64,000 nt of DNA from Pseudomonadota bacterium (GCA_947455195.1 CANGMI010000005.1:254609-318608); one strand, 5' to 3'. Numbered from the stretch's first letter, positions 18,029-26,544 are shown. Translations and numbers: made by a program. Notes: a model not told the origin generated them from the letters alone.

Positions 18029-19357
18029 ATGCTCTCGGCAGAAGACAACGACCTCTTTACCCGCGTAGGCCCCGGAACGCCGGGCGGCGAACTCATGCGC
18101 CGCTACTGGCATCCGATCACCGGCAGCGCGGAACTCGCCGCGCGCAAGGTGATGTCGGTGCGACTGCTCTGCGAAGACCTCGTGCTCTTTCGCGATGCCA
18201 GTGGCCGTCTCGGACTGGTCGAGCCCTTCTGCGTGCATCGGCGGGTGCATCTGTGCACGGGATTCCCGGTCGCGGAGGGGCTGCGCTGCCCGTATCACGG
18301 CTGGACCTACGACACCACCGGTCAATGCGTGGCACAGCCCGGTGAGCCTGAGGGCAGTCGCTTGAAGGACGAGGTGAAACTCAAGAGCTACCCGGTGCAG
18401 GAACTCGGGGGGCTGGTGTTTGCCTACCTCGGGCCGGCACCCGCGCCACTGTTGCCACGATGGGACTTTCTCGCCGATGAACCGATGCTGCGTCAGGTGG
18501 GCTACGTCATCGCGCCGTACAACTGGGCGCAAGGCATGGAGAACAGCTACGACGCCGTTCATGCCGAATGGCTGCACGGGCACTTCTTCAAGTACGCCCT
18601 CGATCAGCGCGGCAACCCGGACGATCCGCGTTACGAGATCAACGCCATTCCGATGATGCGAAAGCACGCCACATTCCGCTACGACCGAACCGATTACGGC
18701 TTCATCCGGCGCGTGGTTCTCGAGGGCGAGAGCGAGGCGGCTGATACGTTCAGCGTAGGGCATGCCAAGATCTTTCCGAACATCACGACCATCAATGCCG
18801 GTGGTACCTGCGTGAGTACCTACCAGGTTCCGGTGGATGACACCCATACCCTCTACATCGGTCACCGTGCCTATCGTTTTCCCGACTGGATCGATGTGCC
18901 GACACAGACCGAGGTGCCGTGGTTTCCGATTCCGATCAAGGACGAGGCGGGGCGCTGGATGGACGATGACATCGTCGGGCAGGACCTGATGGTGATGATT
19001 TCGCAGGGGCCGATCATGGATCGCACCCTCGAGGTACTCGGCACGACCGACGCGGGCATCATCAAGTTCCGGCGTTTCTACAAGGACCAGGCAGTGGCGG
19101 TTCGCGACGGACACGATCCCATCAACGTCTACCGCGATCCCGGGCTCAACCAGCGGCTCGAACTGCCCCACTCGAAGAACTTCTACGACCGTGGCGTCTA
19201 TGGTGCCGACGGGCGGGCGCTGTACCGGCGCGGCTCGGCCACCGGTGCGCTGGGTCTGCAGAACAGCCCGATCAACGATCTCATCGAAGATCTTTTCGAG
19301 GAGGCCGCACGCACGGCGCCCCTGATGCCGCCTGCCCCCGCAACAGGCGAGCGATGA
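18029..19357 (+). CDS. Rieske [2Fe-2S] ring-hydroxylating oxygenase, alpha subunit (phthalate-dioxygenase type)
   Basis: Terminal oxygenase, 442 residues. The Rieske cluster ligands are C68 and H70 (FCVHRR) and C87 and H90 (RCPYHGW); the first half reads CVHRR where most relatives have CPHR. The mononuclear iron site is D175, H178 and H183 in NSYDAVHAEWLH. The domain layout and length match homotrimeric phthalate 4,5-dioxygenase / 3-ketosteroid hydroxylase relatives, which need a separate reductase; none is encoded nearby. Start ATG 18029 is 3 bp after the Bug stop. With UbiD and the extradiol enzyme it suggests hydroxylation of a ring followed by cleavage. A fragment of a related gene lies at 26697-26783. 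Confidence 0.92.
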   Translation: MLSAEDNDLFTRVGPGTPGGELMRRYWHPITGSAELAARKVMSVRLLCEDLVLFRDASGRLGLVEPFCVHRRVHLCTGFPVAEGLRCPYHGWTYDTTGQCVAQPGEPEGSRLKDEVKLKSYPVQELGGLVFAYLGPAPAPLLPRWDFLADEPMLRQVGYVIAPYNWAQGMENSYDAVHAEWLHGHFFKYALDQRGNPDDPRYEINAIPMMRKHATFRYDRTDYGFIRRVVLEGESEAADTFSVGHAKIFPNITTINAGGTCVSTYQVPVDDTHTLYIGHRAYRFPDWIDVPTQTEVPWFPIPIKDEAGRWMDDDIVGQDLMVMISQGPIMDRTLEVLGTTDAGIIKFRRFYKDQAVAVRDGHDPINVYRDPGLNQRLELPHSKNFYDRGVYGADGRALYRRGSATGALGLQNSPINDLIEDLFEEAARTAPLMPPAPATGER

Positions 19358-19457
19358 GCGCTGCAACGAACGCAGCGGGGCGGTAATATCCCGCATGATG
19401 GTGCGCCGACGGCCAGGCGTGGCTGCCGGCACTCACAACCGCAAGGAGACATGAGAC

Positions 19458-20405
19458 ATGCCCGTGATCAAAGTCGATGACCTGAGTTTTGGCCGTCTGA
19501 AGGCCCCCGATCTCGACCGGATGGAAGAGTTCCTCTCCGACTTTGGCTTTTACCGGGTCGAACGTACGGCCGACAAGCTCTTCATGCGCGGCACCGGTCC
19601 GGACCACCACATTCACGTGACTGAACTGGGAGCGCCCGCGCTGGTGGGTTGGGCGTATCGGGTCAATGACCGTGACAAGCTGAAGGTCCTGGCGAAGCAC
19701 CCTGGTGCAACGGGCATCGAGCATCTGGACGAACCTGGCGGCGGCGAGAGGGTCTGCGTGACTGAACCCAACGGCTATCGAATCGAAGTCATCCACGGCC
19801 AGCAGCGGGTCGCCCCCATCGATCTGAAGCGCCAGGCGGTCAATTCGGTTGCCGAGCCGACCAAGCGCGCTGGTGAACTGATGCGCATTCCGCCGGGTCC
19901 TGCGCGTCCTGCCCGCATGGGGCACGCCGTGCTGGGTACCCCCCATATCAACGAGACGGTGAAGTGGTTCCGTGATGTCATCGGTCTGGTCTGCTCCGAT
20001 GATGTCTACGCCGGCGAGAAGGACCACATCATCGGATCGTTCAACCGGCTCGACTGCGGCGATGATTACGTCGATCATCACTCGTTCTTCTGTCTGCGCC
20101 ACGAGCGCACCGGGCTGAACCACTTCTCCTACGAAGTGCAGGACATCGACGATGTGCTGATGGGCCATGAGTGGCTGCGTGCCAGGAACAAGTACGAGCA
20201 CATGTGGGGGATCGGGCGCCACGTGCTCGGCAGTCAGGTCTACGACTACTGGGCTGACCCGTGGGGCCGCACCCACGAGCACTGGGCGGACTCCGATCGG
20301 CTCAATGCCGGCAATTCGGCCGCCCTGCATGCCGCCGAAGATGCGCTACGCTCGCAGTGGGGGCAGCCCATCACTGACAAGATGCTCGATCGTATCTGCC
20401 CGTGA
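19458..20405 (+). CDS. Extradiol ring-cleavage dioxygenase, vicinal oxygen chelate (type I) family
   Basis: Fe(II)/Mn(II) enzyme with two VOC domains, 315 residues. The C-terminal catalytic domain has the metal triad H156 (MGHAVLG), H222 (LNHFSYEV) and E274 (WGRTHEHW), which matches catechol 2,3- and 2,3-dihydroxybiphenyl 1,2-dioxygenases. Cytosolic. Start ATG 19458 has AAGGAGA 7 bp upstream. A TAATAT hexamer at 19384-19389 in the 100-bp gap could be a -10 element, but no good -35 is visible, so the gene is probably read with the Rieske operon. It is expected to open the ring of the catechol made upstream. Confidence 0.87.
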   Translation: MPVIKVDDLSFGRLKAPDLDRMEEFLSDFGFYRVERTADKLFMRGTGPDHHIHVTELGAPALVGWAYRVNDRDKLKVLAKHPGATGIEHLDEPGGGERVCVTEPNGYRIEVIHGQQRVAPIDLKRQAVNSVAEPTKRAGELMRIPPGPARPARMGHAVLGTPHINETVKWFRDVIGLVCSDDVYAGEKDHIIGSFNRLDCGDDYVDHHSFFCLRHERTGLNHFSYEVQDIDDVLMGHEWLRARNKYEHMWGIGRHVLGSQVYDYWADPWGRTHEHWADSDRLNAGNSAALHAAEDALRSQWGQPITDKMLDRICP

Positions 20406-20578
20406 GCGAGGTGCCGGCCAGCGCTTGATACCACGTCTATTCGCTGCGCGAAGCGATGGTGGGTTTCTACCAGGAGATGGCCGAGCAGATGGTGAAGAAC
20501 ATCTATCCGTTCTGGTCGCAGGTGATCGACAACGACCCATGGCTTGCCATGGTCAAGGCTGCGCCGGGTCGCAACTAG
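20402..20578 (+). pseudogene. Small open frame interrupted by in-frame TGA, behind the extradiol dioxygenase
   Basis: A GTG at 20402 overlaps the dioxygenase stop (GTGA), the usual coupling arrangement. The frame reads MSEVPASA, then TGA at 20426-20428, then continues in phase for 49 codons (YHVYSLREAMVGFYQ...; ends VKAAPGRN) to TAG 20578. The second part has balanced, protein-like composition. One change of TGA to TGG would restore a 58-residue protein. Either the gene is recently broken, or the base is a sequencing error, or translation restarts at ATG 20456 to give 40 residues. I recognise no family. Its stop shares CTAG with the convergent channel gene. Confidence 0.5.
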
Positions 20579-22320
20579 GCCGACGACTTCGCGTCGGAGT
20601 CGGGTTCGCCCTCGGCTCCGCCCGCGCGCTGCACCTCCCCCTGGATCTCGCGCCACAGATGCACTTCCTGTGGCGTCAGTCGGCCACCGTCCCGGGCTGT
20701 CGCGAGGAAGGCCGAGCCATCGGTCATCAAGCCCAGTTGCCGGATTTCCGAAATCAGCGTCTTGTAGTGCTCGACGGCATGCTCCGGTCTGCTGGCGATC
20801 TTGTGCAGAGGCAGGCGAGCCAGGTCGTCCTTCATGTCGCGCTCACGCCGTGCCTGATCGAGCAGTACCTGGACGTCGACTTCCGACAGATGCAGGCGTT
20901 TGGCCTCTCGGTTGATGATTTCCTCCTCTTCGGGCGAGATCTTCCCGTCGGCAAGCATGTCGTAGAGTTCCTGCTTGAGCGCGTCGCGTTCCTTCTGCAA
21001 CTGGTCGCTGAACGCCGAGGAGAGGAGTGCGGCCGGAATGGCGAAGATGCCGATGCCGATGAGAGCGAGCACGATCGTCATTGCACGCCCCATCGGCGTG
21101 ACCGGGGATATGTCACCGTAGCCCACGGAGGCGAGTGTGATCACGGCCCAGTAGATCGATTGCGGGATGTTCTCGAACTTGTCAGGCTGCGCTTCATGCT
21201 CGAACAGGTAGCCAAGACTCGCCGTCATGATGACCAGCAGGATCATGATGAAACCGGAGGCGGCCATGATCGGCCACTCGCGCACGATGACCTTTGCGAG
21301 CGTGTTGGTGGCACCCGTGTAGCGAGTCAGCTTGAGCAGTCGCAGTAGCCTGAATATCCGCAGGAATCGCAGATCGATCAGGTGATGCAGCAAGGCTTCG
21401 AGGAAGAACGGCAGGATGGCAAGCATGTCGACCACGGAGGAAAAGCGTCTGGCCTGTCGCCATCGGCCGGCGATCGGGTTCGTGTAACCGGGTTCTTCCA
21501 CGCAGCAGTACAGTCGCAGGCAGTATTCGACGCTGAAGATCGTCACCGCAATGGCGTCGAATATGATGAACTCGGTGTGAAGCATGTAGTCGATGCTGTG
21601 GACCGATTCGAGAATCACCGCAACGACCGATACCACGACCCAGAAGGCGATGAACGAGTCGAAGAGGGTGTGCATCATGCCCCCATGAGGCCCGGGGAAG
21701 ACGATGGCATGCACCCGCTGTCGAAAGGTTCGATCGGCATTGGCTGCCTTGAAGGCGGCCCACGCCGGGATCAGCAGTCGGAAGAGCTTCAGTATCCGCA
21801 GCAGTCGCAGGAAGCGAAGGACCCGCAGGTCTATCGGGAGGAAGGCCTGCAGGAAGAACGGGGCGACCGCGATCAGGTCGATCATCGCGAACGGGCTTGC
21901 GGCGTAGGCCAGGCGCGGCAGTCGACGCTCGCGAAACTCCTCGTCCTCAGGGGCGAGATAAAGCCTCGTCAGGTACTCGATGGAGAACACGGCGACCGAG
22001 AACAGGTCGAAGATGTGAAACACCGTGCTCCAGGCCTGGTAGATCCTGGGGACATGTTCGAGCAGCAGGGCAATGAGGTTGAGCACGATCAGCACGCCGA
22101 TCGCGCGGTCTATCGCCGGCTGCAGATTGCCCTCGACCCCGGTTTCGAGCAGATCGCGATACAGTCGTCGACGAAGGCGTGGCACCTCACGGACATCATG
22201 CGATCCCGGGCTTGCCGGGCCCGCCGCGTTTGCGCCTTCTGCCGCGATGGGCGTCCTCGCGTGGCGATACGACAAGGGCTTTCGCGGTGCCCTTTCCTGA
22301 GTGGTTGAGTGCTTGTTCAT
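20575..22320 (-). CDS. Potassium channel with two tandem voltage-sensor domains and one pore
   Basis: Inner-membrane ion channel, 581 residues. A first voltage sensor has S1 at about 70-90, S2 100-122 (FSIEYLTRLY), S3 142-160 with the conserved ID, and S4 163-183 with arginine/lysine at every third position. A second complete sensor follows: S1 220-240, S2 250-272 (FSVEYCLRLY), S3 292-310, S4 315-333 with the same spacing. Then come S5 (349-373), pore helix and filter TLASVGYGD (395-403), and S6 (411-435). The tail (about 445-490) resembles a short TerB-like helical segment. Known Kv-type subunits have one sensor per pore; here the first sensor has none. It follows a small membrane-protein gene by 12 bp. 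Potassium selectivity is inferred from the filter; gating is unknown. Confidence 0.9.
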   Translation of the reverse strand: MNKHSTTQERAPRKPLSYRHARTPIAAEGANAAGPASPGSHDVREVPRLRRRLYRDLLETGVEGNLQPAIDRAIGVLIVLNLIALLLEHVPRIYQAWSTVFHIFDLFSVAVFSIEYLTRLYLAPEDEEFRERRLPRLAYAASPFAMIDLIAVAPFFLQAFLPIDLRVLRFLRLLRILKLFRLLIPAWAAFKAANADRTFRQRVHAIVFPGPHGGMMHTLFDSFIAFWVVVSVVAVILESVHSIDYMLHTEFIIFDAIAVTIFSVEYCLRLYCCVEEPGYTNPIAGRWRQARRFSSVVDMLAILPFFLEALLHHLIDLRFLRIFRLLRLLKLTRYTGATNTLAKVIVREWPIMAASGFIMILLVIMTASLGYLFEHEAQPDKFENIPQSIYWAVITLASVGYGDISPVTPMGRAMTIVLALIGIGIFAIPAALLSSAFSDQLQKERDALKQELYDMLADGKISPEEEEIINREAKRLHLSEVDVQVLLDQARRERDMKDDLARLPLHKIASRPEHAVEHYKTLISEIRQLGLMTDGSAFLATARDGGRLTPQEVHLWREIQGEVQRAGGAEGEPDSDAKSSA

Positions 22321-22332
22321 TCGGGGTGCCCG

Positions 22333-22950
22333 TCAGAATTCGCGCTGGCCGCTGGTGATGGCGTTGCCGTTGCGATCACAGATGTCCACCCGCAGCGTGA
22401 GGGTCCGGGTGATGCTGTCCCGGTCGGTGAGCGGTGAGACGACGAAGGGATACGCCGAACCGGCCGGGGTCGCCACCAGTTTCTGGATCACGATTGCACC
22501 GCGTGCCGACCGATCAGTCGGGTCGCAGGAGGCCCGCAGTTCCACTGCCCCCTCCGTGAAGGGGTTTCTGAGTGTGGACAGGACGAAAGGTGCCTGTGCC
22601 AGGGCCTCGCGGCAGGCTCGCCAGGTTCCGGCCTCGTCGGGCCGACTATCGACACTCGGCGTTCCCGGTTCGGCGCGTCCCTGTTCCGCCGGCCCAAGGA
22701 CCGGTGCGCTCGATCCGCGACAGGCTGCGGGCTCGAAGGTGTCCTCCTGACGGTGCGGTGAGGCCGTCACGAGCCAGGCCAGCAATGTCTCGGCATTGGT
22801 TTTGGTGATGTTGGTCTTGATGCCCTCGCCGTAGGTCAGTCGGCCGAGCATCGCCGTGCTCGCCATCACCAGGCCCATGAAACCCAGAAACATCCAGTCC
22901 GATCGGGTCGGGCGTCCTTTTGGCGATGACGTCGGCTCGGTAGCGGACAT
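22333..22950 (-). CDS. Single-pass membrane protein of unknown function, partner of the channel gene
   Basis: 205 residues from ATG 22950, with AGGGA about 10 bp upstream; ATG 22974 is an alternative without a ribosome site. After a short, charged N-terminus there is one membrane segment (about residues 18-38, WMFLGFMGLVMASTAMLG in part), then about 165 residues that are probably periplasmic. Four cysteines lie in that part (in AACRG, WRACRE, ASCDP and DICDRNG), so two disulfides are possible. The C-terminal third alternates polar and hydrophobic residues as a beta-rich domain would. I recognise no family. It is the first gene of a two-gene unit with the double-sensor channel, which suggests an auxiliary subunit or an extracytoplasmic sensor; that is inference. 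Confidence 0.7.
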   Translation of the reverse strand: MSATEPTSSPKGRPTRSDWMFLGFMGLVMASTAMLGRLTYGEGIKTNITKTNAETLLAWLVTASPHRQEDTFEPAACRGSSAPVLGPAEQGRAEPGTPSVDSRPDEAGTWRACREALAQAPFVLSTLRNPFTEGAVELRASCDPTDRSARGAIVIQKLVATPAGSAYPFVVSPLTDRDSITRTLTLRVDICDRNGNAITSGQREF

Positions 22951-23404
22951 ACTGCGCGGTTCCCTGATCATCATCGTTGATCCGCACCAGCGGGTCGGCC
23001 CATCATCCGGCCTGTCGTGGCAGCAGGCGGGTCTGGCTGGCGCACCGTGGCTCGGCCTGCTCGTTCAGGCGTTGGGCACCGTGCTTGCCGTGCGTGGTGC
23101 GCAGTCAGGCTGCGAACCGGCCTCGCAGCGTCACCGGGTCTGCCCTCTCAGAGTAGGGGGTCGCAGACCTTGATTCATTGCGATTTGTTGCCGTTCGTAT
23201 GGAGGGTGCTGATGCTTGTCCCGGGCGCTCGGGGTGAACATCGGGCGGCGAGTACCGATGCATCACACCTCGCCCGCAGCGTTCGAACGCTGCCATCGGC
23301 CGCGATCGAGCGACTGGCTGCCATCTGTGTCCGCCAGACGGATTGCCATGGCATTGAAATGTCATGTTGCGGTGCACATTTCCACACTAGACTCGCGCCC
23401 GCAC
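22951..23404. other. Divergent intergenic region with a long hairpin
   Basis: 454 bp without a convincing gene, between the minus-strand membrane-protein gene and the plus-strand amidohydrolase. It holds a hairpin at 23109-23129 (GCTGCG/CGCAGC) and a longer one at 23137-23169 (GGTCTGC/GCAGACC, with an inner CCT/AGG pairing), the latter followed on the plus strand by CTTGATTC. It could be a leader attenuator of the amidohydrolase or a structured RNA. TAGACT at 23388-23393 might be a -10, but the nearest -35-like TTGCGG is only 15 bp away. Confidence 0.4.
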
Positions 23405-25645
23405 ATGCCCCCTCGAAGCTTGATCAAACGCCGTTCGATGCGCTCATTCACCCTGCTTCTCGCCCTCGGCCTCGCCACCCTGCTGCTCACCCAGCGGGCA
23501 GTCGCGCTCGGCATCGACTACGTGACCTTCCTCGACAACGGTGAGGTCGCTGGGCATCAACGGGTCCGTCAGGTCGATGCCCGGCGCCTTCGGGTCGACT
23601 ACCGTTTTACCGAGAACGGTCGTGGCCCGGTACTGGCCGAGGAGTTCCGGTTCGGGCCGGGTGGTTCTCTGCTTGAATTTCACGTGCGTGGCACATCCGA
23701 GATGGGTGGTGCCGTCGATGAGCATTTCATTCGCACGGGGGGGCTGGCTCAATGGCAGTCGGCTTCGGAACGTGGACGGGTCCGGGCTCGACCCGGCGCT
23801 GTCTATCTGCCGATGGACAGTTCGCTGCACATCCATTCGGTTCTCATCGACCAGCTGGCTCGGTCCTCCACGGGGGCGCTCGACCTGCTCCCCTCCGGCA
23901 GGGTGACATCGAAGATGCTTGGCGAGGTCACGGTCAGGCGAGGGGCGCAGTTGCGTCGTGTGCGCCTGCTGATGTTGACGGGACTGGGCTTGCAGCCTGA
24001 CTTCATGTGGGCGACAACCGGGTCGGCGCCGCGCCTGTTCGCATCGATCACCCCGGGTTATTCGAGCACGATCGAGTCAGGCTGGGAGGACAGCCTGCCA
24101 GACCTTCTCGCACATCATAAGGCTGCGCTCGACGCGCTCATGGCGGCGCGTGCGAGGCGCCTTCGACACCCGCTGGCCGGGCATCTGGTCATACGCAACG
24201 CGCGCGTCTTTGACAGCGCGCTTGCCGTGCTCCGACCACTCGAAGATGTTCATGTCCGTGATGGCCGGATCGTGGCCATCCTGCCCGCGGGCAGCCCGGG
24301 CGATGAGGCCCAGAGCGTCATCGATGCCGGCGGGCGGGTTCTGTTGCCCGGCCTCTTCGACATGCACGCCCACCTCAACCGATGGTCTGCGGCCTACAAC
24401 CTGGCGGCAGGTGTCACGACAGTGCGCGATCTGGGCAATTCCAATCGCGACCTCCTCGCGCTGACGCGCGAGGTCGACGAGGGACGCCTGCTGGGACCGA
24501 GCGTGATTCGTGCCGGGCTCATTGAAGGGCGCGGCCCCTTTGCAACCAGTGACGGTGTACAGATCGAGACGCTCGAGGAGGCGAGGGCGGCGGTCGACTG
24601 GTACGCCACCAACGGCTATCCGCACCTGAAGATCTACAGTTCGTTCCCGCATCAGTGGGTGCCTGAAGTGGTAGCGCACGCACACGCGCGGGGCCTGACG
24701 GTTGGCGGACATGTGCCGGCCTTCATGACCGCCACCGATGCCATCGAGGCGGGCTATGACGAACTCACCCACATCAACCAACTCATGCTCGGCTTCGTCG
24801 CGCCGCCGGGTACGGACAGTCGCACACTCGACCGATTCTATCTGCCTGCCGAGCACGCCGGATCCATCGACTTCGACGCGCCGCGGGTGCGCGAATTCGT
24901 CCGTCTGCTCGCCGATCGCCAGATCGTGGTCGATCCGACCCTGGCCGGCTTCGATTTTCTGAAACAGGTGCACGGTGAACTGGCCGAGCCCTTTGCAACC
25001 ATCGCGCCGCACATGCCACCGGTCATTGCGCGCAGTTTTCGCGTCGCCGCCATGGCGATTCCTGACGAGGAGACGGCGCAGCGTTACCGCGCATCGTATG
25101 CCCGCATGGTCGACTTTGTCGGTCTGCTCTACCGCGCAGGTGTCCCGCTGGTGGCAGGGACCGACACCTTTGCCGGCTTTGGCCTTCACAGCGAACTGGC
25201 GCTGTACGTGAAGGCTGGGCTCACCCCGGCCGAGGCGATTCAGGTCGCTACCCGCAACGGGGCACGGGTCAGCGCCACGCTCCATGATCGAGGTTCCATT
25301 GACGTGGGCAAGCGGGCCGATCTGGTTCTTGTCGATGGTGACCCGACTCGCGATATCGAGGCACTGCGGCGAGTGGCGCTCGTCATCACGCAGGGAAGCG
25401 TGATCTACCCGTGCCAGATTCATCGCGAGATCGGTGTGCGGCCATTTGTCGACACAGCGCCGCAGGTCCGCAGCCTCGGGGAGGGTCGCGATGAACCGGA
25501 TGCCGCCGGTCCGGCATGTCGGCGGCTTGAACCTGGTTCGCTGGTGGCCTATCGCCGGGCTGTGCGCAAGACACGTACCCCGACCATCCCTGCCGTCCGG
25601 GGGGGCTTGGTCGGCACGGCCTCGGACAGCCGAAGCGTGAACTAG
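23405..25645 (+). CDS. Secreted amidohydrolase with N-terminal beta domain
   Basis: 746 residues from ATG 23405, or 735 from ATG 23438; neither has a good ribosome site. A Sec signal (SFTLLLALGLATLLL then AVALG) leads into about 220 residues of beta-rich sequence with no catalytic motif that I recognise. The amidohydrolase part follows: composite domain HLVIRNARVFDS, metal site LFDMHAHLNRW, the lysine region YPHLKIYSS, VGGHVPAFM, DELTHINQ, and the final aspartate in VAGTDTFAGFG. This resembles periplasmic imidazolonepropionase/prolidase-like amidohydrolases. A cysteine-poor tail of about 70 residues follows the last family motif (GKRADLVLVDGD). Substrate unknown. Its stop shares CTAG with the convergent TauD-type gene. 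Confidence 0.82.
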   Translation: MPPRSLIKRRSMRSFTLLLALGLATLLLTQRAVALGIDYVTFLDNGEVAGHQRVRQVDARRLRVDYRFTENGRGPVLAEEFRFGPGGSLLEFHVRGTSEMGGAVDEHFIRTGGLAQWQSASERGRVRARPGAVYLPMDSSLHIHSVLIDQLARSSTGALDLLPSGRVTSKMLGEVTVRRGAQLRRVRLLMLTGLGLQPDFMWATTGSAPRLFASITPGYSSTIESGWEDSLPDLLAHHKAALDALMAARARRLRHPLAGHLVIRNARVFDSALAVLRPLEDVHVRDGRIVAILPAGSPGDEAQSVIDAGGRVLLPGLFDMHAHLNRWSAAYNLAAGVTTVRDLGNSNRDLLALTREVDEGRLLGPSVIRAGLIEGRGPFATSDGVQIETLEEARAAVDWYATNGYPHLKIYSSFPHQWVPEVVAHAHARGLTVGGHVPAFMTATDAIEAGYDELTHINQLMLGFVAPPGTDSRTLDRFYLPAEHAGSIDFDAPRVREFVRLLADRQIVVDPTLAGFDFLKQVHGELAEPFATIAPHMPPVIARSFRVAAMAIPDEETAQRYRASYARMVDFVGLLYRAGVPLVAGTDTFAGFGLHSELALYVKAGLTPAEAIQVATRNGARVSATLHDRGSIDVGKRADLVLVDGDPTRDIEALRRVALVITQGSVIYPCQIHREIGVRPFVDTAPQVRSLGEGRDEPDAAGPACRRLEPGSLVAYRRAVRKTRTPTIPAVRGGLVGTASDSRSVN

Positions 25646-26544
25646 ACCTCGGCCTCTCGCACGGTCGTGCGACGCATGTCGCGCGGCCAGACCGTATCAT
25701 CGAACGGCGTCGCCCGGTGCATCGTGGTCAGGTTGTCCCACATCACGATGTCGCCGAGCGACCAGACGTGGCTGTAGATGAATTCGGGGCGTGTCGCAAA
25801 GGCCATCAGTTCGTCGAGCAGCGCCCGACCCTCGTCGACGGGCCAGCCAACGATGTGCGAGGCGTGGGATGCCAGATAGAGCGTCTTGCGCCCGGTGCCA
25901 GCTTGCACATGCACCAGGGGGTGGTGAGCGGGTGGGCGCGAACGTCGCTCCGCCTCGTCAGGCTCGGGTCCTCCGGCCGTCACCCTCGAGTACCAGTAGG
26001 AGTGCTCGGCCTCGAGTCCATCGATTCGCCGGCGCATCGTCGCGGGTAGCGCATCCCAGACGGCACGCATGTCGGCAAACTGGGTGTCGGCTCCGAGGGG
26101 CGGGATGACATGGGCGGAGAGCAGCGACCAGGTGGCACGCACCGGGTGAAATGACATGTCGGTATGCCATTGCTGGTTCGCGCGCTTGTAGAGCAAGCGC
26201 TTGTCGTTCTCGGGAAGAATCCGTCCCTCGTGGTCGAAGTTGCTCTGATCGATGATTTCCGGATGCCGGATGCGATCCTGCCTGCCGGTGATCGTCAGTA
26301 CCGGCGTTCGCTGGATCGGGCCGAACCGGCGACTGAAGGCGATGTGCGTCTCGTCGCTGGCCGGTACCGCGTTCGGAAATATGCCCACGGCACAGGTTTC
26401 CATCGTCTGACGGATCGCCTCGATCGTCGCCTCATCGAGCGGGCCGGCAATGTCGATGCCGTGGAAGCGGGCTCCGAACAGTGGATGGACCGGGCTTGTC
26501 CGGAAGGGCGATGCGGGTTGTGAAGAAGGCGCTTGAGCGGTCAC
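25642..26544 (-). CDS. TauD/TfdA-family 2-oxoglutarate Fe(II) dioxygenase
   Basis: Non-haem iron oxygenase, 300 residues. GTG 26544 is chosen as start because GGGGAG lies 8 bp upstream and family similarity begins soon after; the open frame extends upstream through arginine-rich, non-protein-like sequence. Iron ligands are H127 and D129 (QQWHTDMSF) and a distal histidine at about 276 (TTMHRATPF); the 2-oxoglutarate arginine is in the C-terminal RRTTVREAEV. The family hydroxylates taurine, 2,4-D and similar acids, releasing the side group. No transporter gene adjoins it. Substrate unknown. Confidence 0.88.
   Translation of the reverse strand: MTAQAPSSQPASPFRTSPVHPLFGARFHGIDIAGPLDEATIEAIRQTMETCAVGIFPNAVPASDETHIAFSRRFGPIQRTPVLTITGRQDRIRHPEIIDQSNFDHEGRILPENDKRLLYKRANQQWHTDMSFHPVRATWSLLSAHVIPPLGADTQFADMRAVWDALPATMRRRIDGLEAEHSYWYSRVTAGGPEPDEAERRSRPPAHHPLVHVQAGTGRKTLYLASHASHIVGWPVDEGRALLDELMAFATRPEFIYSHVWSLGDIVMWDNLTTMHRATPFDDTVWPRDMRRTTVREAEV

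Noticed and set aside
16913-19432. Very long minus-strand open frame (839 codons) antisense to the Bug and Rieske genes
   Set aside because: It has histidine/arginine-rich shadow composition, no domain motif, and lies opposite two genes with full catalytic motifs. Long antisense frames are common at this GC content.
20426-20428. Selenocysteine reading of the in-frame TGA
   Set aside because: No selenoprotein family resemblance, and no obvious SECIS-like hairpin directly after the codon; nonsense mutation, error or restart explain it more simply.
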